Source: a candidate division WWE3 bacterium (GTDB lineage Bacteria > Patescibacteriota > 4484-211 > JAGQKX01). From it: DNA of 6,747 bases. The stretch lies in assembly GCA_020429905.1 (NCBI GenBank), contig JAGQKX010000038.1, positions 1 to 6,747 of the forward strand. Reading direction: 5' to 3'. This document shows, piece by piece, positions 1 through 4,971 of this stretch. Both the position numbers and the translations under genes were made by a program. Under the pieces are notes generated by a model, which saw only the letters and a list, made by a program, of their open reading frames with translations, was not told the DNA's origin and made no database searches. Each line of letters opens with the position of its first letter. Position 1 is the first letter of the stretch.

Positions 1-39
1 CTGTATGCGATCTTATCAAGTATTACCATAAATGGCAAC

Positions 40-63
40 AAAAAAACTGGCCATAAGCCAGTT
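40..63 (-). terminator. Intrinsic terminator of the 6S-like RNA
   Basis: Read on the minus strand, a perfect 7-bp stem (AACTGGC at 63-57 paired with GCCAGTT at 51-45, loop of 5) is followed directly by a run of U residues (46-40, the first ones shared with the stem). This is a standard Rho-independent terminator for leftward transcription. No minus-strand protein gene lies just upstream, so it most likely ends the non-coding RNA that starts near 251. In the plus direction the hairpin is followed by ATATTGCC, so it should not work as an efficient rightward terminator. Confidence 0.8.
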
Positions 64-91
64 ATATTGCCCCACAACGGGAGAGATAAAT

Positions 92-251
92 GCACCCGCC
101 ATGCCGAAATCTGTTGTTCAAAAAATATTATACCCTAGATGTGTCCAGGTGGGATGCTTCACTAAAATACGTATGTAATTTAGACTTTGGCTCCCTTACG
201 TAATGCTTGTACAGGATAATACTCCGAACATTTCGTACACAGCAGGATTAT
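92..251 (-). ncRNA. ssrS: 6S RNA-like regulatory RNA
   Basis: A leftward transcript of about 210 nt is framed by a strong promoter (258-286) and an intrinsic terminator (40-63), with no convincing reading frame in it. Folding by eye gives a long closing helix between its ends: 246-244/95-97, 243-237/104-98, 235-230/105-110, 229-226/116-119, 225-222/120-123 and 221-214/126-134, with small bulges and some G-U pairs. Inside lies an open region (213-196) facing a small hairpin (149-144/139-134, loop CACA). Beyond it are a short stem (195-190/151-157) and an apical hairpin (183-175/170-162, loop AUAC, one mismatch). A closing stem, a central bubble with a 3'-side hairpin and an apical stem-loop are the hallmarks of bacterial 6S RNA, which mimics an open promoter and binds the housekeeping RNA polymerase. 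The stretch GAAGCAUCCCACCUGGA (160-144) also resembles the 3' side of the 6S bubble as I remember it. The ends are estimates: the primary transcript probably runs 251 to 40 and may be trimmed. I saw no hallmark sequences of SRP RNA, RNase P RNA or tmRNA. No covariance search was possible. Confidence 0.7.
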
Positions 252-257
252 GTATAT

Positions 258-286
258 AATGTACGACCGTTTGTCACGATTGTCAA
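258..286 (-). promoter_or_regulatory. Promoter of the 6S-like RNA
   Basis: On the minus strand there is a perfect -35 TTGACA (286-281), a 17-base spacer and a -10 TACATT (263-258; four of six consensus bases). Transcription would start near 251, exactly where the 5' strand of the long RNA helix begins. The -35 hexamer overlaps by five bases the -35 of the divergent promoter at 280-308. Confidence 0.7.
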
Positions 287-308
287 TATAAAATTTATGT
301 GATAGGAT
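280..308 (+). promoter_or_regulatory. Promoter of the small basic protein gene
   Basis: TTGTCA (280-285, five of six -35 bases) is 17 bases from TAGGAT (303-308, four of six -10 bases). A TG one base before the -10 (300-301) makes it an extended -10. Initiation would fall near 315-318, at or just before the ATG at 318, so the mRNA would be leaderless or nearly so. The AGGA inside the -10 could instead be a weak Shine-Dalgarno site (10 bases from the ATG) if transcription starts further upstream, for example from TATAAA at 287-292. Confidence 0.45.
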
Positions 309-317
309 TCGGTCGTT

Positions 318-545
318 ATGTCGAAGGTAATTAAAATAACATCATCAAAGTTAAAAGGTAATTGGGTACCTCGTCTTATCGGGCGCCGTGTACCAAAACG
401 TACCGGTCGGTTCCAAAAACCAAACATGCAAAAGGCTACCATTGAAGGGGTAACTTATATCGCTTCAGCCAAAGATATCAAAACCGTCAAAAAACTTCTT
501 GCTGAAGGCAAGACTCCTGAGCAAATCGAAGCTCAACTCACGTAA
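318..545 (+). CDS. Small basic protein of unknown function
   Basis: This 75-residue protein matches no family I recognise. It has two visible parts. Residues 1-39 hold twelve Lys/Arg and no acidic residue, with Gly, Pro and Trp scattered among them (KLKGNWVPRLIGRRVPKRTG), which would suit binding to RNA, DNA or an acidic surface. Residues 40-75 look folded: a short beta-like stretch (ATIEGVTYIAS), then a charged, probably helical tail (AKDIKTVKKLLAEGKTPEQIEAQLT). There is no cysteine, signal peptide or membrane segment. The ATG at 318 is chosen because it follows a plausible promoter closely. The gene is divergent from the 6S-like RNA and lies 32 bases before the Nudix gene, which seems to have its own -10. 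An accessory ribosomal or nucleoid protein is possible, but that is a guess from charge and size only. Confidence 0.65.
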   Translation: MSKVIKITSSKLKGNWVPRLIGRRVPKRTGRFQKPNMQKATIEGVTYIASAKDIKTVKKLLAEGKTPEQIEAQLT

Positions 546-562
546 TTTCTCTTTTCTTCTTG

Positions 563-571
563 TGTTAGAAT
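563..571 (+). promoter_or_regulatory. Extended -10 promoter of the Nudix gene
   Basis: TG-T-TAGAAT (TG at 563-564, hexamer 566-571) matches an extended -10 with five of six hexamer bases. Its end is only 6 bases before the ATG at 578, so transcription would start at or very near the A of the start codon. There is no good -35 at the expected distance; the upstream bases are a pyrimidine-rich run (546-562). No Shine-Dalgarno site precedes the ATG, which fits a leaderless message. Read-through from the gene at 318 is the alternative. Confidence 0.4.
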
Positions 572-577
572 GCTCAT

Positions 578-1063
578 ATGTCAGAACGTCATGCTGTCAT
601 CCCTCGTACGATGTGTTTTATTTTCCACGGTGATTCCATATTGTTCATGAAAGGGAGCGAACAAAAAGAATGGGCAGGAAAATATGATCCGATTGGCGGA
701 CATATTGAACAAGGAGAAGATGTATTGGATAGTGCACTGCGTGAAATTGAGGAAGAGTCAGGGTTGCGACCTTCTAACGCCTCCGTGCGAGGTGTTATCC
801 ATGTGACTAACTTTTTTAAGAAAAATATTATGTTGTTTATCGTTACTGCAGAATCCGATGTTGCCGAAGTAGTGCATGGCGAAGAGGGAACCCTCGAATG
901 GATTCCTCAGAATAAGCTCGATGAATTAAATACATTCGATGATGTGAAACCAATTCTAGAAAAAGTAGTAGCCCTTGAACCCCATCAGATTTTGACGGGA
1001 AGCATTACTTTTGATGATGAAAATATTCCACAGACGATTCAACTAAATACTCGAGAAGCATAA
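578..1063 (+). CDS. Nudix hydrolase (MutT-like)
   Basis: The 161-residue protein carries a complete Nudix box, GX5EX7REUXEEXGU, at residues 41-63 (G41, E47, R55, E56, E59, E60, G62). The glutamates of this loop-helix bind the divalent metal that drives hydrolysis of nucleoside diphosphate-X compounds. The N-terminal strand (VIPRTMCFIFHGDSILFMKG) and the GKYDPIGGHIEQGE segment are typical of small MutT-like enzymes that act on (d)NTPs such as oxidised dGTP, but substrate cannot be read from sequence in this family. The tail after LEWIP (about residue 104) holds a helical segment and a final beta-like stretch. The length is normal for a single-domain enzyme. The ATG at 578 has no Shine-Dalgarno site and sits just after an extended -10. 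The gene ends 2 bases before the end of convergent fmt, with no hairpin terminator between them. Confidence 0.93.
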   Translation: MSERHAVIPRTMCFIFHGDSILFMKGSEQKEWAGKYDPIGGHIEQGEDVLDSALREIEEESGLRPSNASVRGVIHVTNFFKKNIMLFIVTAESDVAEVVHGEEGTLEWIPQNKLDELNTFDDVKPILEKVVALEPHQILTGSITFDDENIPQTIQLNTREA

Positions 1064-1065
1064 CG

Positions 1066-1995
1066 CTATGCAAAATATCCGTTTTTAAACTCTTTCCACG
1101 CAGCTGCTTTCTTTCCATCTGCCTGAACTTCATCCAAAACCAGTGAGCCTGACTCATTTAAATGCGCCGTCAGTAATTGGATACGGATTTGAAGATCTTT
1201 TTTATCTCGAATTTGTGAAATCGATGGATCGAATCGTTGGGCGATGATGAGTAAATCTGAAAGATATGTCCAGGCATTCGGCCACGGGCTAAAGGCCCGG
1301 ATAGCCTGTTCAATGGACATGTCGTCCATGCTTGGGGCGATATACGCGTCGTCTTTTTTGATTAAGGTGGTTCGATCAAATGTACCAGATGGCGTGGTGA
1401 AGGTTGCCTGATTATGGTTTTGTTCTTGCAATTCGATTTTTCCTTCAACGTAATCGCTTAAGACATCGCCAACCACTTTGGCTGCTTCTTCGAACAGTAG
1501 TGTGTAGAGTTGGTTTGTGGTCTCTGTTTTGGATAACGAATGGTTCTGTTTATACAATATCCTGCCACTATCCATCTCAGGTTCGGATTGCGGAATCAAT
1601 TCTAAAAAGGTAAATGTGGCGGATTCTTTACCCTGAAGAATTGTATATTGGACGGGGCTCGCTCCTCGTAATTGGGGTAAATCGCTAAAATGAATATTTA
1701 CCATCGCGTGGGGTGGGGTAGTGATCATCGAATTGGGGATCATCAATCCATAATCGGCAACCAACGCCAGGTCGATCGATTGCTGGATCAACTGATCTTT
1801 TATCTGGGTGGCGTTTTCTCCCTTGAGGTTTTCAGGCATGAATAATTGAGTCTCGGTACCATCGAGTAACGTTTGATAGTGAGTCATTCCGGGTTTGGAA
1901 ACGATGAATTTAAGATGAAATCGTGAGTCGATCAACAACGCAGTAATGACGGGCGTGGAATATTCAGAAGAACCAAAAAAGGCAATATTAATCAT
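1066..1995 (-). CDS. fmt: Methionyl-tRNA formyltransferase
   Basis: The enzyme transfers a formyl group from 10-formyltetrahydrofolate to methionine on initiator tRNA, in the cytoplasm. The 309 residues match the usual length of about 310-320. The N-terminal formyltransferase fold begins MINIAFFGSSEYS. The catalytic triad equivalents are N100 and H102 in VNIHFSDLPQLRGASP and D142 in EMDSGRILY. The usual SLLP tetrapeptide is SDLP here, a modest deviation. The C-terminal tRNA-binding domain (about 206-305) shows IRAFSPWPNAWTY (232-244) and LDEVQADGKKAAAWKEF, both typical of Fmt. The start lies 2 bases after the def stop, with only a weak GAG upstream, so translation is probably coupled to def. 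The stop is TAG. It is convergent with the Nudix gene with a 2-base gap. Confidence 0.95.
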   Translation of the reverse strand: MINIAFFGSSEYSTPVITALLIDSRFHLKFIVSKPGMTHYQTLLDGTETQLFMPENLKGENATQIKDQLIQQSIDLALVADYGLMIPNSMITTPPHAMVNIHFSDLPQLRGASPVQYTILQGKESATFTFLELIPQSEPEMDSGRILYKQNHSLSKTETTNQLYTLLFEEAAKVVGDVLSDYVEGKIELQEQNHNQATFTTPSGTFDRTTLIKKDDAYIAPSMDDMSIEQAIRAFSPWPNAWTYLSDLLIIAQRFDPSISQIRDKKDLQIRIQLLTAHLNESGSLVLDEVQADGKKAAAWKEFKNGYFA

Positions 1996-1997
1996 GC

Positions 1998-2570
1998 TTA
2001 GATCTCGATGACACGCGGTTCGTCATCATCGGTTATTTCATAAATCGTTTGTCCTTGCTGGATGGCGTGGTCAGTGAATAAAATGCCATTGAGATGATCC
2101 AGTTCGTGTTGGACGACGATAGCATTGTCGTGAATAAAACGTTCTTCCAGGGGATCTTGTCCTGATTCAAGCGTTTCCATAGTGTGAAATCGGATAGTCA
2201 CTTCATGTGGACGTTCGACAAAAGCATAGATATTAGGAAGGCTCAAACAGCCTTCCAACATCTTGCGCTCGGGGTCGACGATGAGATTTGATTCTGAAGA
2301 AACGTCGATTACTTCTGGATTGATAAAATGTCGTGGCGCTGGGGTATAGGTCTCTGACACTTCATTATTCTCATAAATCCGAGCGACAAAAATACGCTTC
2401 TTCTCATCTATTTGATTGGCGGAAAGTCCTACACCTTTATCTCCGGTCCCATCAAGTGTTTCGATCAGATCTTGAAGTAATGATTTGATTGAGTCATCAA
2501 CGGCTGAAATTTTTTCCGAGGTGACTCGCAAGGTTGGGTGATTTCCGGTAACGATTTTTTTTACTGCCAT
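1998..2570 (-). CDS. def: Peptide deformylase
   Basis: This metalloenzyme removes the formyl group from the N-terminal methionine of new proteins as they leave the ribosome. With the ATG at 2570 the protein has 190 residues and all three family motifs: GVGLSANQ (46-53, motif 1, Q53), EGCLS (106-110, motif 2, metal ligand C108) and QHELDH (154-159, motif 3, ligands H155 and H159, catalytic E156). Residues 60-105 contain a moderately long, polar insert (ARIYENNEVSETYTPAPRH). The tail is short and acidic (TDDDEPRVIEI). A TTG at 2582 in frame would add four residues, but MAVKKIVTG is the usual start of the family, and the TTG precedes the transcription start predicted from the TATAAT at 2582-2587. 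It is co-transcribed with fmt 2 bases downstream, a common pairing because the two enzymes act at opposite ends of the formylation cycle. Confidence 0.95.
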   Translation of the reverse strand: MAVKKIVTGNHPTLRVTSEKISAVDDSIKSLLQDLIETLDGTGDKGVGLSANQIDEKKRIFVARIYENNEVSETYTPAPRHFINPEVIDVSSESNLIVDPERKMLEGCLSLPNIYAFVERPHEVTIRFHTMETLESGQDPLEERFIHDNAIVVQHELDHLNGILFTDHAIQQGQTIYEITDDDEPRVIEI

Positions 2571-2581
2571 AACAGTTTCCA

Positions 2582-2590
2582 ATTATACCA
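2582..2590 (-). promoter_or_regulatory. Extended -10 promoter of def-fmt
   Basis: On the minus strand TGGTATAAT is a perfect extended -10 (TG-N-TATAAT). Transcription should start around 2575, leaving a leader of about 5 bases before the ATG at 2570, so the message is almost leaderless. The -35 position at 17-base spacing (2610-2605, CCGAAA) is a poor match and coincides with one arm of the inverted repeat at 2605-2630. Confidence 0.65.
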
Positions 2591-2604
2591 GTTGCGAGAA
2601 CAAA

Positions 2605-2630
2605 TTTCGGTCGAGAATCAGTCACCGAAA
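2605..2630. repeat. Inverted repeat, possible shared operator of def-fmt and mreBCD
   Basis: TTTCGGT (2605-2611) and ACCGAAA (2624-2630) form a perfect 7-base inverted repeat with a 12-base centre, arm centres 19 bases apart, or close to two helical turns. It lies almost midway between the two outward TATAAT boxes (2582-2587 and 2646-2651), and its arms fall on the -35 region of each promoter. Both predicted transcription starts lie outside it, so it should act as DNA rather than as an RNA hairpin. No T-run follows on either strand. A dimeric regulator site is the natural reading, but it is inferred. Confidence 0.4.
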
Positions 2631-2645
2631 AATCGTAACTTACCG

Positions 2646-2651
2646 TATAAT
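2646..2651 (+). promoter_or_regulatory. -10 box of the mreBCD-PBP2 operon
   Basis: A perfect TATAAT points at mreB, giving a start near 2658 and a leader of about 40 bases. The -35 position (about 2623-2629) has no consensus match and overlaps the right arm of the inverted repeat. A second, weaker candidate is TG-A-TACCAT (2674-2682) with TTGATT at 2656-2661, which would give a leader of about 8 bases. The sequence does not decide between them. Confidence 0.5.
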
Positions 2652-2697
2652 AGGATTGATTAGTTTTGGGGTGTGATACCATCCTCAGAAAAATACT

Positions 2698-3780
2698 ATG
2701 AAACGAACAAATACTAAGCCAAAAATGTCCATACCAAACCCGCTAGAATTCATTTTATCCAGCTTCATTATGGAGTTAGCGATCGATCTGGGTACAGCAA
2801 ATACTCGGATTCATGTTAAAAACAAGGGTATTATCCTGAATGAACCGACCGTGATCTCTCGACAGGAACGGGGCGGCAAAGTAGTTGCAGTCGGACTACA
2901 GGCTGAAGAAATGCTCGGGCGGGCTCCCAAAAATATCATCACATCTCGGCCATTGGAACACGGGGTGATTTCAGATTTTGATATGGCCGAAGCACTCTTA
3001 GAATATTTTTTTAAAAAACTTCAACGCCAGCCGGGTCGGTTTCCGTTTCCGCTATTTCCACGTGTGCTCATTGGAATTCCAGCCGGAGTGACAGAGGTAG
3101 AACGCAAAGCTGTTGTCGACGCAGGACTCAGTGCGGGTGCGCGAAGAGTGTTCTTGGTGGAAGAGCCGATGGCGGCCGCCATTGGTGCGGATCTTAAGAT
3201 CAAAGAAGCCAAGGCAAATCTCATTTTAGATATCGGTGCCGGTACTTCAGAGGTAGCGGTGGTTTCATGGGGTGGGGTAGTGGTCAGCAAATCGACACCG
3301 ATTGCTGGGGACGAAATTAACAACACCATTGTGAATTGGATCAGAGAACGGTTTAATGTATTAGTTGGAGATAAGAGTGCTGAAGTGCTAAAAAAACAAC
3401 TCAATGTGCATGCCGATGATCAGAATTCTCCCTTGACGATTCGCGGTCGCAACCTCAATTCGGGGCTGCCAAAAGAAATACAAGTAGAGCGCGATGAGCT
3501 GCGTCAGGCACTTCACCGACCGGTGCAACAGATTATTGAACTGGTACGAGATATTATAGAAGAAACACCGCCCGAACTTGTTGCCGACCTGGTCCACACC
3601 GGACTGGTACTCTCAGGTGGGGGAGCAAAACTTGCTGGGATTGATCAACTGTTAGCCGAAAATTTAGAAATTCCGGTACGAATTGCTGAAAGTCCAGAGT
3701 TATGTGTCATTCGGGGACTCTCTCAAATATTGGAAAATCCCAAGTTACTCGAAAAAGTACAAGTAGCGTGGGGAAGATAA
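2698..3780 (+). CDS. mreB: Rod shape-determining protein MreB (actin-like)
   Basis: MreB is a bacterial actin that polymerises under the inner membrane and guides side-wall peptidoglycan synthesis. The 360 residues contain the actin-fold ATP site: phosphate-1 DLGTAN (30-35), IGIPAGVTEVER (125-136), VEEPMAAAIG (154-163, with the hydrolytic glutamate region), phosphate-2 DIGAGTSEVAVV (178-189) and the adenosine loop LSGGGAKLAGI (305-315). IRGRNLNSGLPKEI (248-261) is also a family signature. About 24 residues precede the usual MELAIDLG start. Of these, SIPNPLEFILSSFIM probably forms the membrane-binding amphipathic helix. The ATG at 2698 is taken as the start, but an ATG at 2725 (residue 10) would keep that helix, and neither has a Shine-Dalgarno site. 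A third ATG at 2770 would lose the helix. It is the first gene of the mre operon, 1 base before mreC. Confidence 0.96.
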   Translation: MKRTNTKPKMSIPNPLEFILSSFIMELAIDLGTANTRIHVKNKGIILNEPTVISRQERGGKVVAVGLQAEEMLGRAPKNIITSRPLEHGVISDFDMAEALLEYFFKKLQRQPGRFPFPLFPRVLIGIPAGVTEVERKAVVDAGLSAGARRVFLVEEPMAAAIGADLKIKEAKANLILDIGAGTSEVAVVSWGGVVVSKSTPIAGDEINNTIVNWIRERFNVLVGDKSAEVLKKQLNVHADDQNSPLTIRGRNLNSGLPKEIQVERDELRQALHRPVQQIIELVRDIIEETPPELVADLVHTGLVLSGGGAKLAGIDQLLAENLEIPVRIAESPELCVIRGLSQILENPKLLEKVQVAWGR

Positions 3781-3781
3781 T

Positions 3782-4594
3782 ATGAAATATACACGCGAAT
3801 TGCTTTTCACTATCTTGCTGCTCATGGTTATTGTTCTCACGGATTCTTTATTTCCACAGCAGTTTATTCGCCGAAACCTAGACCGATTTATCTCTCCACT
3901 TCAACAAATCGTATACACAAGCGGACTAAAGGGGATTCGTTTTGTCGATTTTATCTTCACCTTTGACGATGTATACCGTGAAAATGAAACTCTCAAAGAC
4001 CAACTGAGAGAGCAATTTGCGATTCAAACTGAAAATGGTCGGCTCAAAGAAGAAAATTCATTACTTCGTAACCAGTTAAAAGTAAATCTTAATAATGTGG
4101 AACCGCAGTTAACAGCACCCGTCCTTGGGCTAGATACTTCAGGTACAGATACATATATGATTATTGGACTGGGTTCGGATGATGGTGTAAGTCTTGATAT
4201 GGTTGCCATTCTTGATTCAAATTTGATTGGAAAGGTTGTCTCAGTCACTAGTCATCGTTCAAAAATCATCCCCGTTACTGCCGTTTCTAACAAAATACCC
4301 GTGAGGATCGTGAATGATCAAGGAAATACTTTGACCGATGGACTAATTCAGGGAAACTTTAACGTCGCCATTGAGCTTATCCAATTAGCCAACTCGGAAG
4401 CATCGATTCACCAAGGTGATCGAATCTATACTTCGGGAATTGATGGAATTTACCCTGAAGGATTATTTGTCGGGACAGTCGAATCAGTACAGACCGACCA
4501 AAGTAACACCTTCAAAATTGCCCGGATTCAATACTATTGGAAGTTTTCTACCGTACATACAGTGTTCCTTGTGCACGCTGTAAATCCATCATGA
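3782..4594 (+). CDS. mreC: Rod shape-determining protein MreC
   Basis: MreC links the cytoplasmic MreB filament to the outer-face PBP2 and is thought to activate it. The 270-residue protein has a short cytoplasmic start, one membrane segment (about residues 7-24, LLFTILLLMVIVL), a coiled-coil stretch (about 62-103, with ENETLKDQLREQ and GRLKEENSLLRNQL) and a C-terminal beta-rich extracytoplasmic domain. The family motif GDRIYTSGIDGIYPEGLFVGTV occupies 212-233. The length is close to the family norm. GGAAG at 3772-3776, 5 bases before the ATG, is the clearest Shine-Dalgarno-like site in the operon. The stop TGA overlaps the start of mreD as ATGA. Confidence 0.93.
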   Translation: MKYTRELLFTILLLMVIVLTDSLFPQQFIRRNLDRFISPLQQIVYTSGLKGIRFVDFIFTFDDVYRENETLKDQLREQFAIQTENGRLKEENSLLRNQLKVNLNNVEPQLTAPVLGLDTSGTDTYMIIGLGSDDGVSLDMVAILDSNLIGKVVSVTSHRSKIIPVTAVSNKIPVRIVNDQGNTLTDGLIQGNFNVAIELIQLANSEASIHQGDRIYTSGIDGIYPEGLFVGTVESVQTDQSNTFKIARIQYYWKFSTVHTVFLVHAVNPS

Positions 4595-4971
4595 CGCAAA
4601 TTATTTTAGTGACATTAGCCAGTATAATTACCGTTATCCTCGAACCGCTTTGGTCATTGATTTTTGACTCTTTTGGAGGGTATGTGCCACCACTCTTTAT
4701 TATTTTTTTGGCGTGCTTGTATTCTTGGATTAAAGAACAAAAAGCATATCTCATTCTTATTGTGTCGACGACAATTTTATATGATGTCTCCCAAGGAATT
4801 ATTTTAGGAGGAAGTGGAATTGTTTCGCTTTTGGCAATTTACATCGGACCATTGATTCCGCCCATTGTTGTCCGTAACTCTCGAACCATCTATATTTTGG
4901 GAATTATTTTGACGTGCCTCATCTACGTGTTGTTAGAAAATACGTTATATAGATTTGGTCTAACGCTATGA
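4591..4971 (+). CDS. mreD: Rod shape-determining protein MreD (short form)
   Basis: This 126-residue, very hydrophobic protein lies exactly where mreD is expected, between mreC and PBP2. About five membrane segments are visible (roughly 3-25, 32-47, 52-70, 76-97 and 100-118). The segment YDVSQGIILGGSGIVSLL (about 64-81) matches the weakly conserved D-x-x-x-G...G-x-x-x-L motif of MreD. It is shorter than the usual 160-170 residues, so a membrane segment may be missing. The ATG at 4591 overlaps the mreC stop; an earlier in-frame start at 4537 would run 54 bases into mreC and is not needed. Its own TGA overlaps the PBP2 start as ATGA. No Shine-Dalgarno site is present, so translation is probably coupled. 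Family assignment rests mostly on context and topology. Confidence 0.85.
   Translation: MTQIILVTLASIITVILEPLWSLIFDSFGGYVPPLFIIFLACLYSWIKEQKAYLILIVSTTILYDVSQGIILGGSGIVSLLAIYIGPLIPPIVVRNSRTIYILGIILTCLIYVLLENTLYRFGLTL

Noticed and set aside
3..56. Open frame on the plus strand, ending in TAA at 54-56, that could be the 3' end of a gene cut by the left edge
   Set aside because: Only 17 codons are visible and they read plausibly (ending KWQQKNWP), but the frame runs into the leftward terminator hairpin and no family can be recognised. It is undecidable without the sequence to the left; two other plus-strand frames are also open at the edge.
248..442. 64-codon minus-strand open frame
   Set aside because: It lies over the start of the 75-residue gene and the divergent promoter region, has no ribosome-binding site, and reads as a shadow of the plus-strand gene.
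1064..1065. Possible terminator between the convergent Nudix gene and fmt
   Set aside because: The stops are 2 bases apart and I found no hairpin with a T-run nearby; the two transcripts probably overlap.
1404..1613. Plus-strand open frame inside fmt
   Set aside because: It is opposite a clearly conserved enzyme and has low-complexity Arg/Leu composition, which is typical of an antisense shadow.
2605..2633. Inverted repeat considered as an intrinsic terminator between def and mreB
   Set aside because: There is no U-run on either side, the loop is 12 bases long, and both neighbouring genes are transcribed away from it.
2497..2682. Minus-strand open frame across the def start and the def-mreB region
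   Set aside because: It covers two likely promoters and overlaps def in another frame; the product resembles nothing.
3021..3404. 127-codon minus-strand open frame inside mreB
   Set aside because: It is the longest shadow, but its Ser/Thr/Pro/Ala-rich composition and position opposite the ATP-site motifs of MreB mark it as antisense noise.
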